Positions 35,199-43,350 of a stretch of DNA of 43,787 bases are shown piece after piece. Location: NCBI GenBank assembly GCA_964648215.1, contig CAZYMF010000019.1, positions 1 through 43,787 of the forward strand, in the 5' to 3' direction. Under the pieces are notes generated by a model. That model had not been told where the DNA came from, made no database searches, and saw nothing but the letters and a program-made list of their open reading frames with translations. Position numbers and translations under genes: made by a program. The first letter of the stretch is position 1. The number at the start of each line of letters is the position of its first letter. Source of the stretch: CAZYMF01 sp964648215. Its GTDB lineage: Bacteria; Desulfobacterota; Binatia; HRBIN30; JACQVA1.

Positions 35199-35207
35199 AA
35201 TCTAGCA
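35199..35207 (-). promoter_or_regulatory. extended -10 of the LOG gene
   Basis: Minus-strand TGCTAGATT (35207-35199) six nt before the ATG; no Shine-Dalgarno in between. Confidence 0.4.
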
Positions 35208-35240
35208 GATCCCGGGGCAGGGGACCGCGGTGTCGCTGCC

Positions 35241-37301
35241 CTACGGGCGCAGGAGCGCCGCGACGGCCTCCCACTCGGTTGCCGGTGCCGAGCAGGTCTG
35301 GCGGCGGCAGACGTACACCGTCGGCTGGCCGGCGACGCTGCCCTTGCCCTGCAGTAGGGCCGGCAGCTGCTCGCCACGGTCGGGATCGACGACGTTCAGC
35401 GTTCGGTTCGGCACGTAGGCGCGGCCCAGGAGTTGGCGCAGCTCCTCCGCCCCTTCGGCGCCGCCCGGCGCCACGACGACGATCTCGTGTGGCTGCTGCG
35501 CGTAGAAGTCGACGGCGCAGATCATGTTGGCGAAGCCGAAGGGCTGCTCGCGCATCGGGCCGGCGAACAGGCGCAGCATGCTCTCGGCGCGCTCGCGATA
35601 GTCGGCCCGCTCGGTGTAGTGGTGCAGCCGCAGCAGGTTCCGCAGGGCGGCGGAGTTCCCCGAGGGAATCGAGCCGTCGAAGGCAGGCTTGCTGCGCACG
35701 ATCAGCGTCTCGTGATCGTCGCTGGTGAAGAAGAAGCCTCCCGCGCTTTCGTCCCAGAAGTGCGCGATCAGAGAGTCGGTCAGGGTCACGGCACGTTCGA
35801 GGTAGCGGCGCTCCTGCGTCGTCTCGAAGACGTCGAGCAGGGCGGTGGTGAAGAAGGCGTAGTCGTCGAGGTAGCCGTTGAGCTTGGCGGCGCCGTCCTT
35901 GTAGGTGCTGAGCAGCCGGTCGGGGTGACCGGGCTGTCGCAGCTTGGCCTCGACGAAGGCGATTCCGTCCTCGGCGACCTCGCGGTAGCGCTGATCGTGG
36001 AGCACCTCCGCGGCCTTGGCGAAGGCGCTGATCATGAGAGCGTTCCACGCGGTGAGGATCTTCTCGTCACGCCCGGGCTTGACGCGTTGCTCGCGCGCCG
36101 CGAACAGCTTGCTCCTCGCCTCCGCGAGCCGCGGGCGGATCTCGTCGACGTCGCGGCGGAACATCTTGGCGAGCTGCTCGACCTCGAGGGTGACGTGCAG
36201 GATGTTGCGGTGCTCGAAGTTGCCCTCGGGCGAGACGTCCCAGTAGCGGCAGGCGACCTCGGCGAGCTCGTCGCCCAGCAGGGCGCGCACCTCGTCGACC
36301 TGCCAGAGGAAGAACTTCCCCTCTTCGCCCTCGCTGTCGGCGTCCTGCGTCGAGTAGAAGCCGCCCTCGGGGCTGCGCATCTCGCGCATGACGTAGTCGA
36401 GAACGTCGCCCGCGGTCTCGGCGAAGAACCGGTCTCCGGTGATCTGGTAGGCGGCGAGGTAGAGCGGCACCAGCTGCGCATTGTCGTACAGCATCTTCTC
36501 GAAGTGGGGCACCAGCCAGCGTTGGTCGACCGAGTAGCGGTGAAAGCCGCCGCCGATCTGATCGTAGATGCCGCCGCGAGCCATCTGCCGCAGGGTATGG
36601 AGTGCCATCTCCAGGTAGCGTTGCTCGCCGCTGCCGTGGTGGACGCGCAGGAACAGTTCGAAGACCGCCTCGTTGGGAAACTTGGGCGCCTGGCCGAGAC
36701 CGCCGTGGGTCTGGTCGTACGCGCGCGACAGGGCGGCCGCGGCGCTCAGGACCAACGCGCCGTCGGGCAGGTCCGCCGACGCCTGGTGCGCATCGACGCC
36801 GGCGAGCGCCGCCATCAGCTGCTGGACGGTCTTCTGCACCTCCTCCGGCTTGCCGCGATAGGCCTGGGCGACGGCGGTGAGAACGCGGCCGAAGCTCGGC
36901 AGGCCGTGCCGGTCGTCGGGCGGAAAGTACGTGCCGCCGTAGAAGGGTTTGCCCTCGGGCGTGAGGAACATCGTCATCGGCCACCCGCCGCGGCCGGTGA
37001 GCATCTGCACCGCGTTCATGTAGATGTGGTCGACGTCGGGGCGCTCCTCGCGGTCGACCTTGATGTTGACGAAGCTCTCGTTCATCAGGCGCGCGGTCGC
37101 CTCGTCCTCGAACGACTCGTGCTCCATCACGTGGCACCAGTGACAGGCGGAGTAGCCGACGCTCAAGAGGATGGGCTTGTTCTCGCGGCGGGCGCGCTCG
37201 AAAGCCTCGGGGGCCCACGGATACCAGTCGACGGGATTGTGCGCGTGCTGCCGAAGATACGGGCTCGATTCGTGAATCAGCCGATTGGTATGCTGTGGCA
37301 C
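35241..37301 (-). CDS. thioredoxin-domain protein YyaL/SSP411 type (DUF255)
   Basis: A 686-residue protein with family start NRLIHESSPYLRQHAHNPVDW and a thioredoxin-like domain holding CHWC (Cys53, Cys56) in YSACHWCHVMEHESFED. GGWPMTMFLTP and GGTYFPP follow, then an (alpha/alpha)6-type six-hairpin glycosidase-like domain (about 190-640). The family is cytosolic, near-universal and lacks an agreed substrate; carbohydrate binding or quality control has been suggested. Length is normal. ATG at 37301 follows GAGGAGG at 5 nt. The gene runs divergent from the DUF1329 gene, with 262 bp between. Confidence 0.92.
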   Translation of the reverse strand: MPQHTNRLIHESSPYLRQHAHNPVDWYPWAPEAFERARRENKPILLSVGYSACHWCHVMEHESFEDEATARLMNESFVNIKVDREERPDVDHIYMNAVQMLTGRGGWPMTMFLTPEGKPFYGGTYFPPDDRHGLPSFGRVLTAVAQAYRGKPEEVQKTVQQLMAALAGVDAHQASADLPDGALVLSAAAALSRAYDQTHGGLGQAPKFPNEAVFELFLRVHHGSGEQRYLEMALHTLRQMARGGIYDQIGGGFHRYSVDQRWLVPHFEKMLYDNAQLVPLYLAAYQITGDRFFAETAGDVLDYVMREMRSPEGGFYSTQDADSEGEEGKFFLWQVDEVRALLGDELAEVACRYWDVSPEGNFEHRNILHVTLEVEQLAKMFRRDVDEIRPRLAEARSKLFAAREQRVKPGRDEKILTAWNALMISAFAKAAEVLHDQRYREVAEDGIAFVEAKLRQPGHPDRLLSTYKDGAAKLNGYLDDYAFFTTALLDVFETTQERRYLERAVTLTDSLIAHFWDESAGGFFFTSDDHETLIVRSKPAFDGSIPSGNSAALRNLLRLHHYTERADYRERAESMLRLFAGPMREQPFGFANMICAVDFYAQQPHEIVVVAPGGAEGAEELRQLLGRAYVPNRTLNVVDPDRGEQLPALLQGKGSVAGQPTVYVCRRQTCSAPATEWEAVAALLRP

Positions 37302-37563
37302 GCGGCCTCCTCTACAGGACAGTCCGAACCGTTGCAGCGACCGAGCGCCGCGACTTGATACTCTCAGCTACGATTTCAGCATCCGTCATACGCGTGCACG
37401 GGTCAAGGCAGGTTGAGGCATTGCTCGACTCCGGGTTTCGAATATGCGGCGCGGGGTCGCGTCTATTGCAGTAAGCACGGAAGCGCAGAGCCCACATCAT
37501 CCCCAAGACAAGCCCGCGGGTGCTCTCACGACCCCGCACCGCTGGCGGAAAGCGAGGTGCCGA

Positions 37564-38829
37564 ATGCATGCGTCGCGCGCGCTCATCCTCTTCTCCCTCA
37601 CCACACTGCTGCTGTTGCCGGTCGCGAGTCGGGCCGAGCCCAAACCGGGGGACGTCATCGCGGCGGGCAACGTCGGCGCCGCGGGCGACATGATCTCGCC
37701 CGGGGTGCGCTGGTGCGTCAAGCACGGCATGTCGATCCTGGTCGGTCAGACGCAAAAGATCGACCTGCCCAAGCCGTACCTCGACGCGACCGAGAAGTAC
37801 GCCTCCCAGGTTCGTCTCTCCGACGACGGCATGAAGCTGCAGAACTACGTCGCCGGCATGCCCTTCCCCAAGATCGACACCAACGATCCGCGGGTGGCGC
37901 TCAAGATCATGTGGAACTACGAGTACAAGCCGTACGTCACCGATGACGGCGACGCGCGCAACTTCGACGCCGATACCGGACCGATCAACGCCAACGGGCC
38001 GATGACGGTCGAGCGGCACTTCCTGGTCGACCACATCCGCACCCTCAACTACAACGGCCGCGTCTTCCTCGATCCCAAGCCCGAGCTGCCCAACCCCGAC
38101 GGCGTTCGCTACAAGAGCTCCTTGCACCCGGTGCTCGAGCCGTTCGACCTGAAGGGCGTCGGCTCGCTCAGCATCCGCTACATCGATCCCTCGCGGCAGG
38201 ACGATACCTGGCTCTACCTGCCGCAGCTCCGCCGCGTGCGGCGGCTGTCCTCGGCGCAGCGCAGCGACGCGCTCTTCGGCCAGGACACCGACGTCGACAG
38301 CTACGGCGGCTACGCCGGGCAGATCGCATGGATGAACTGGAAGTTTCTCGGCGAGCGCAAGATCCTCGCCCCGTTTCACGCCGAGCACTACCCGGTCAAG
38401 TGGTGCCCGGGGGCCGGGAACTTCGCCTTCTGCGACAGGTGGGAGCCGCGCGACGCCTACGTCGTCCTCGGCACCTCCAAGCTGCCGCAGTACGCGTACG
38501 GCAGCCGGCTGCTGTTCATCGACAAGGACACGTATCTGGTCGCCTTCTCCGATATCACCGACCACGAAGGGCAGCTGTGGAAGGTCTGGATCAACGACTG
38601 GAGCTTTCGCAAGCAGGCTTTCCCCGGGGCCAAGTACACCTACGCTACGCCGATGCCCTTTGGCCCGAGCATCGTGATGGCCGACGTCCAGCTCCAGCAC
38701 GTCACCAAGGCGGCGTTGCCGAGCCTGGCCTTCCCGCACGAGGAAGGCTGGTTCTTCAACAAGGGCGCGGCCGTCGGCGACAGCGAGCAGTTCTTCACCA
38801 TCGCCCACATGATCGAATCGGGTCATTGA
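37564..38829 (+). CDS. DUF1329 exported protein
   Basis: A 421-residue periplasmic protein with signal peptide (hydrophobic 6-19, cleavage after SRA). DUF1329 markers are GDVIAAGNVGAAGDMISPG, DDGMKLQNYVAGMPFP, WLYLPQLRRVRRLSSAQRSDALFGQDTDVDSYGGYAGQ and WKFLGERKILAP. The fold is LolB-like, and family members sit near DUF1302 and RND-type exporters; no such partner is in the window. Probably involved in outer-membrane lipid or hydrocarbon-related transport, which is inference. Start ATG at 37564 has GAGGTG 6 nt upstream; the upstream open frame is not supported. A strong terminator follows. Confidence 0.88.
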   Translation: MHASRALILFSLTTLLLLPVASRAEPKPGDVIAAGNVGAAGDMISPGVRWCVKHGMSILVGQTQKIDLPKPYLDATEKYASQVRLSDDGMKLQNYVAGMPFPKIDTNDPRVALKIMWNYEYKPYVTDDGDARNFDADTGPINANGPMTVERHFLVDHIRTLNYNGRVFLDPKPELPNPDGVRYKSSLHPVLEPFDLKGVGSLSIRYIDPSRQDDTWLYLPQLRRVRRLSSAQRSDALFGQDTDVDSYGGYAGQIAWMNWKFLGERKILAPFHAEHYPVKWCPGAGNFAFCDRWEPRDAYVVLGTSKLPQYAYGSRLLFIDKDTYLVAFSDITDHEGQLWKVWINDWSFRKQAFPGAKYTYATPMPFGPSIVMADVQLQHVTKAALPSLAFPHEEGWFFNKGAAVGDSEQFFTIAHMIESGH

Positions 38830-38842
38830 GCGATGATGTGCG

Positions 38843-38890
38843 CCCCGCCTGCCTGGCCCCCCCCCTCCCCGGCAGGCGGGGTTTCTCCCT
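38843..38890 (+). terminator. rho-independent terminator after the DUF1329 gene
   Basis: An 11-bp perfect stem CCCCGCCTGCC (38843-38853) / GGCAGGCGGGG (38871-38881), 17-nt loop, then TTTCTCCCT. It lies 13 nt past the DUF1329 stop. Confidence 0.65.
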
Positions 38891-38944
38891 CCCCGCCCCG
38901 AACCGTGTTGGCGCGACAAGGCGCAATGGGGTAGCCACGCGGGC

Positions 38945-39841
38945 GTGAGCGATTCCCCTCCGCGCTTCCGCGTCGGCACGGCTTCGTGGACCGACCCCAG
39001 TCTGATCGCCAGCGGCGCCTTCTATCCCCCGGGATTCAAGAGCGCCGAGGAACGGCTGCGTTTCTACGCCGAGCAGTTCGATACCGTCGAGGTCGATTCC
39101 ACCTATTATGCGCTCCCCTCGCAGCGGAACGCCGCTCTGTGGGCCGAGCGAACGCCCGACGACTTCGTCTTCCACATCAAGGCGTTCTCGTTGCTGACCA
39201 CCCACGCGGCCGAAACGCGGCGGCTGCCGAAGGCGATCAAGGAGCTGCTGTCGCCGGCGGAGCTGGCGCAGGCGCGGCTGTCGCGCCCCGGCGAGGCCGT
39301 GCGCGACCTCTCGTTCCAGATGTTCACGAGCGCGCTCGAGCCGCTGCGCCGGGTGAACAAGCTCGGCTTGATGGTCTTTCAGTTTCCTCCCTGGTTCACC
39401 GCCACGCGCGGCAACGCGCGCTACATCGAGGAGTGCCGGCGCCGCTTACCCGCGGACGCGATTGCGGTCGAGTTCCGCCACGCCAGCTGGTTGGCGGAGT
39501 CGCGGCGCGAGCGGACGCTGGACTTTCTGCGTGACCTCGGCCTGACCTACGTCGTCGTCGACGAGCCGCAGGTGAAGGACGCCGTGCCGCCGCTGTGCGC
39601 GGTCACCGCCCCCGAGGCCTACGTGCGCTTCCACGGCCAGAACCAGGAAGCCTGGACCAAGAAGGGAATCTCGGCGGCGGAGCGTTACCGGTACCTCTAT
39701 TCCGAGCGCGAGTTGGCGCTGTGGGCCGAGCGCCTCCGTGGCCTCCACGGAGCCCGCGCCGTCCACGCCATCTTCAACAACTGCTACGCCAATTTCGGCG
39801 TGATGAACGCGACGACGATGAAGCAGATGCTGCTCCGCTGA
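38945..39841 (+). CDS. DUF72 domain protein (YecE family)
   Basis: A 298-residue TIM-barrel-like protein. Signature parts are RVGTASWTDPSL (9-20), FYPPG, FDTVEVDSTYYALPS (42-56), FVFHIKAFSLLTTHA, VFQFPPWF (142-149), VEFRHASW (174-181) and a HAIFNNCYANFGVMNA end. YecE is proposed to act on nucleic acid or be a metal-dependent hydrolase but has no settled function. GTG start at 38945. Its 3' end lies 10 bp from a 100-N gap, so the downstream context is lost. Confidence 0.92.
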   Translation: MSDSPPRFRVGTASWTDPSLIASGAFYPPGFKSAEERLRFYAEQFDTVEVDSTYYALPSQRNAALWAERTPDDFVFHIKAFSLLTTHAAETRRLPKAIKELLSPAELAQARLSRPGEAVRDLSFQMFTSALEPLRRVNKLGLMVFQFPPWFTATRGNARYIEECRRRLPADAIAVEFRHASWLAESRRERTLDFLRDLGLTYVVVDEPQVKDAVPPLCAVTAPEAYVRFHGQNQEAWTKKGISAAERYRYLYSERELALWAERLRGLHGARAVHAIFNNCYANFGVMNATTMKQMLLR

Positions 39842-39851
39842 GGCGATCGGG

Positions 39852-39951
39852 NNNNNNNNNNNNNNNNNNNNNNNNNNNNNNNNNNNNNNNNNNNNNNNNN
39901 NNNNNNNNNNNNNNNNNNNNNNNNNNNNNNNNNNNNNNNNNNNNNNNNNNN
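39852..39951. other. assembly gap (100 Ns)
   Basis: Exactly 100 N, the usual placeholder for a scaffold join of unknown size. Nothing can be said about the missing DNA, and adjacency of DUF72 and DUF1028 genes is not certain. Confidence 0.98.
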
Positions 39952-39995
39952 CGAGCTGCTTGCGCCGGGCGGGCGATTGCGACGATAAGACGGCA

Positions 39996-40649
39996 ATGAA
40001 TCGAGCCCCCGTGGTGGCCACCTTCTCGATCGCCGCCCACGACCCGGGCAGCGGAAGCTGGGGCGTGGCGGTCGAGTCGCGGTTCCTGGCCGTGGGCAGC
40101 GTCGTGCCGTGGGCCAAGGCCGGAGTCGGCGCCGTGGCGACGCAGGCGATTGCCAACCCGCGCTACGGACCGCTGGGCCTGGCGCTGATGGCCGAAGGCC
40201 TGGATGCCGCGGAAACGATCGCCGCCCTGACCGGGGGCGATCCGGGTCGCGAGCTGCGCCAGGTGGGTGTCGTCGACGGCGAAGGGAAGCCGGCGGCCTT
40301 CACCGGAGCGGAGTGCCTGCCCTGGGCGGGGCACGTCGTCGGCACCCATTTCTGCTGTCAGGGGAACATCCTGGCCGGCGAGGCCGTGGTCAGCTCGATG
40401 GCCGCGACGTTCGAAAAGCGAGCCGATCGGGAATTCCCGGAACGACTGCTCGCCGTGCTCGAGGCCGGGCAGGCCGCCGGCGGCGACAGCCGCGGCCAGC
40501 AATCGGCGGCGTTGTTGGTGGTGCGCGCCGGCGGCGGGTTTGGAGGTTACAGCGATCGCGCCGTCGATCTGCGCGTCGACGATCATCCGGCACCGATCGC
40601 CGAGCTCGGACGCCTGCTCGCCCTGCACCGCGACACCTTCGGCGGTTGA
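39996..40649 (+). CDS. DUF1028 (Ntn-hydrolase-like) protein
   Basis: A 217-residue DUF1028 protein with TFSIAAHDPGSGSWGVAVESRFLAVGSVVPWAKAGVGAVATQAIANPRYG (9-58) near the start and QGNILAGEAVVSSM and DLRVDDHPAPIAEL later. DUF1028 proteins are predicted N-terminal nucleophile hydrolases in peptidoglycan or proline-rich metabolism; the mature Thr would be in ATFS, after eight residues, so processing is unproven. The ATG at 39996 has GATAAG 6 nt upstream, a -10-like sequence, with TTGCGC 18 bp before. The gene begins 45 bp right of the N gap. Confidence 0.9.
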   Translation: MNRAPVVATFSIAAHDPGSGSWGVAVESRFLAVGSVVPWAKAGVGAVATQAIANPRYGPLGLALMAEGLDAAETIAALTGGDPGRELRQVGVVDGEGKPAAFTGAECLPWAGHVVGTHFCCQGNILAGEAVVSSMAATFEKRADREFPERLLAVLEAGQAAGGDSRGQQSAALLVVRAGGGFGGYSDRAVDLRVDDHPAPIAELGRLLALHRDTFGG

Positions 40650-40655
40650 TCTCTC

Positions 40656-41837
40656 TCAGCGCGGCAACAGAAAGTAGATCTCCCCCGGAGCCCGCATGCC
40701 GCCGGCGATGGCTTCGGCCGTCTCGCCGCTGCCCCAGAACACGTCGAGACGCTCCGGCCCCTCGATGGCGGCACCGGCGTCCTGTAACAGAGCCAGCCGC
40801 GAGATGGTTCGCGGCCTGCCCGCCGTTCCGGCTTCGATCTGCAGCAAGACCAGGGCGCCGGGCGGGTAGACGCGCGGGTCGGCGGCCAGCGAGCGCCCGG
40901 CGGTCAACGGCACGCCGAGGCTGCCGACGGGCCCGGCGGCGACGACGCGGAAGAAGACATACCGCTCGTTGCGCGCCAGGATGGCGTCGCGTTCATCGGG
41001 GTGCGCCCGCAGGTACGCCTTGAGGGAAGCCAGCGAGACTCCTGCGACCGACATCTTGCCCGCGTCGACGAGGACGCGCCCGATGCTGGTGTAGGGACGG
41101 CCGTTGGAGCCGTTGAAGCCGATCTGCATGTGGACGCCGTCCTCGAAACGCAGCAGCGCCGACCCCTGCACCTGCGCGAAGAAAGCGTCCACCGGATCGG
41201 CGAGCCAGGCGATGACCCTGGCGTGCCCTTCGAGTGCGCCGGCGTCGATCTCGGCGCGCGTGTAGTACGGCACCAGCTCGCCCTGGACGACCCGGCCGAC
41301 GGCGCGTCTGCCGGCGCAGGCGGGGCAGAACGGCGTGAGGTCGACCTCGACGCGATTGTCCGGCAGCGCGTAGAGCGGGTAGCGAAAGCGCTCGCTACGC
41401 CGCCGGCGGGCGTCGAGCTCGGGCTGGTAGTAGCCGGTGACGAGCAGCGGCCGCGGCAGGTTGGCGCGCAGCAGGCGGAAGCGGTCACAGAGCACCGCCG
41501 CGTTGCCCGGGGGAAGCGGCTGCGCAAACAGCGACTCGACGACGCTGCGCACTTCGCGCACGGTCACCTTGCGGTCGAGCAGCGTCAGCTCGCGATCCTC
41601 GGGGAGGCGGCGATAGTACTCGAGGCTCTGCGCCGCCGCGCGCTGCAGCGTGGCGGGATCGCTGTCGTCGCGCAGAACCGCACGGCACTCGTCGCGGGAC
41701 AGCTCGTGCCACGGCGACGGCTGCTCCGGCACGACGCGCTCGACCACCGCGCAGCGCGGCAGCAAGGCGGCGAGGAGGATGAGCAGCGCTGGCCGCAGCG
41801 AGCGGCAGCCGCGCCGCGCAAAACGTCCCGGCACCAA
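40656..41837 (-). CDS. mltA: membrane-bound lytic murein transglycosylase A (MltA)
   Basis: A 393-residue MltA. Family parts seen: LVTGYYQPELDARRRRSERFRYPLYALP (about 132-159), YYTRAEIDAG, FFAQVQGSALLRFEDG, IGFNGSNGRPYTSIGR and the 3D domain LLQDAGAAIEGPERLDVFWGSG (about 350-372) with the catalytic Asp. It cuts glycan strands to 1,6-anhydro products at the outer membrane. The lipobox region reads LLPRC (Cys29); Arg before Cys is unusual, so lipidation is uncertain. It follows the aminotransferase gene by 6 bp on the minus strand, suggesting co-transcription. Confidence 0.92.
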   Translation of the reverse strand: MVPGRFARRGCRSLRPALLILLAALLPRCAVVERVVPEQPSPWHELSRDECRAVLRDDSDPATLQRAAAQSLEYYRRLPEDRELTLLDRKVTVREVRSVVESLFAQPLPPGNAAVLCDRFRLLRANLPRPLLVTGYYQPELDARRRRSERFRYPLYALPDNRVEVDLTPFCPACAGRRAVGRVVQGELVPYYTRAEIDAGALEGHARVIAWLADPVDAFFAQVQGSALLRFEDGVHMQIGFNGSNGRPYTSIGRVLVDAGKMSVAGVSLASLKAYLRAHPDERDAILARNERYVFFRVVAAGPVGSLGVPLTAGRSLAADPRVYPPGALVLLQIEAGTAGRPRTISRLALLQDAGAAIEGPERLDVFWGSGETAEAIAGGMRAPGEIYFLLPR

Positions 41838-41843
41838 TTCGGC

Positions 41844-43019
41844 CTACGCCCTGGCGTACGCGCCGCTGGCCGCCGCCACGCCGGCGCCCGGCGCAACGCG
41901 GTGTCCGTGCCGCGGCAACAGGCGCTCCAGCGCGCTGAGCAGCTGCAGCACGTTGGCCTCGGTGCTCGACTCGCCCATCAAGCCGATGCGCCAGGTCTTG
42001 CCCTTGAGGGCGCCGAGGCCGCCGCCGATCTCGATGTCGAACTCCTCGAGCAGCGCCCGTCGCACGGCGGCGTCGTCGACGCCGTCGGGAATGCGCGCGC
42101 TGTTGAGAGTCCAGAGCTGGTGCCCTTCCTGCGAGGCGAGTTCGACGCCGAGAGCAGCCAGGCCCGCCTTGAGGGCGAGGTGGTTGCGCTCGTGGCGGCG
42201 CCAGCGCGCTTCGAGGCCTTCCTCGTCGATCAGGCGCAGCGCTTCCAGCAGCGCGTAGTTCATCGAGATCGGCGCGGTGTGGTGATAGACGCGTTCCTCG
42301 CCCCAGTACTGGGCGATCATGGTGAGATCGAGATACCAGCTCTGCACCTTGGTCTTGCGGCGCTTGAGGACGTCGAGAGCGCGCTGGTTGAACGAGATCG
42401 GCGACAGGCCGGGCGGGCAGCTGAGGCACTTCTGCGTGCCGCTGTAGACGGCGTCGATGCCCCAGTCGTCGACATGGACCGGGCAACCGCCGAGCGAGGT
42501 CACCGTATCGACGACGAACAAGGCGCCGGCGTCGTGGGCGAGCTTGCCGATCTCCTCCAGCGGTTGCCACGCTCCCGTCGAGGTCTCCGCGTGGACGACG
42601 GCGACGAGCTTGGGAGACTTGGTCGTCTTGAGCGCGGTGGCGACGTCGGCCGGATCGATGACGCGACCCCACGGCGCCTCCACCTTCACCGCCGTGGCGC
42701 CGCAGCGGCCGACGATGTCGGCCATGCGCGTTCCGAACACGCCGTTGACGCCGACGATCACCTGATCGCCAGGCTCGATCAGGTTGACCAGGCAGGTCTC
42801 CATGCCGGCGCTGCCGGTGCCGGAGATCGGGATGGTGAGATCGTTGGCGGTCTGGAAGACCGAGCGCAGGAGCGCCTTGCTCTCCTCCATGATCTCCAGA
42901 AATGCCGGGTCGAGGTGACCGACCAGCGGCATGCTCATCGCCCGCAGCACACGCGGGTGCACCATGCTGGGCCCGGGGCCCAGCAGCAGACGTGGTGGGG
43001 GAGAGGCATAGGTCTTCAT
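41844..43019 (-). CDS. alanine-glyoxylate / serine-pyruvate-type aminotransferase
   Basis: A 391-residue fold-type I PLP enzyme of the AGXT/SPT group. LLLGPGPSMVHPRVLRAMSMPLVGHLDP (11-38) is the family start; ISGTGSAGMET, VVHAETSTGA, VDTVTSLGGCPV and the PLP lysine in YSGTQKCLSCPPGL (Lys197) follow. It would transaminate glyoxylate or pyruvate with Ala or Ser. The C-terminus extends about 20 residues past the usual end (AGVAAASGAYARA). ATG at 43019 has TGGAG 5 nt upstream. Pair with mltA downstream (6 bp). Confidence 0.91.
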   Translation of the reverse strand: MKTYASPPPRLLLGPGPSMVHPRVLRAMSMPLVGHLDPAFLEIMEESKALLRSVFQTANDLTIPISGTGSAGMETCLVNLIEPGDQVIVGVNGVFGTRMADIVGRCGATAVKVEAPWGRVIDPADVATALKTTKSPKLVAVVHAETSTGAWQPLEEIGKLAHDAGALFVVDTVTSLGGCPVHVDDWGIDAVYSGTQKCLSCPPGLSPISFNQRALDVLKRRKTKVQSWYLDLTMIAQYWGEERVYHHTAPISMNYALLEALRLIDEEGLEARWRRHERNHLALKAGLAALGVELASQEGHQLWTLNSARIPDGVDDAAVRRALLEEFDIEIGGGLGALKGKTWRIGLMGESSTEANVLQLLSALERLLPRHGHRVAPGAGVAAASGAYARA

Positions 43020-43119
43020 CGCGCGCTCCAGATGTCGCCGCAGCGACTGCCGTTGGAGACACGCTTCTATCGGGGGGTCGCGGGTGTGTCAAAACGGAGA
43101 GGGCGAGAAGGTCGTGCGG

Positions 43120-43156
43120 CGAAAAAGGCGTCGCCTACGAAAAAGGCGTCGCCTAT
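43120..43156. repeat. 18-bp tandem duplication
   Basis: Two copies of an 18-mer beginning GAAAAAGGCG: 43121-43138 and 43139-43156, differing only at the last base (C/T). Each holds the near-palindrome AGGCGTCGCCT. It lies in the 331-bp gap between the aminotransferase and Dps genes, both minus; I see no gene in this gap. Confidence 0.75.
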
Positions 43157-43233
43157 CTGTCGCGCCACCAAGAGATCTGCGGGCAGGGCAACGGTCGTTA
43201 CCTCGAGGCGCTCGCGCAGGTCGACGACCCCAC

Positions 43234-43270
43234 GCCCGCCCTCGGCGCCCTGGAGGCGCCGAGGGCGGGC
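43234..43270 (-). terminator. strong hairpin downstream of dps
   Basis: A 16-bp perfect GC-rich stem (43234-43249 / 43255-43270) with loop CTGGA, 80 nt past the Dps stop. No U-tract. It could be a terminator or a stabilising 3' hairpin. Confidence 0.45.
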
Positions 43271-43350
43271 GCCGTCAGGGCCAGCGACGATGCACAATGA
43301 GCATTGATTGGGCCCGCGACTGTCTTCCAGCGGCGCCTACTCCTGCAGCC

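Noticed and set aside
43067..43297. 76-codon minus-strand frame over the tandem repeat
   Set aside because: Its sequence is generated by the 18-bp duplication (GDAFF repeated) and the hairpin; no start signal.
41001..43307. 768-codon open frame on the plus strand
   Set aside because: Antisense to mltA and the aminotransferase gene; no family features.
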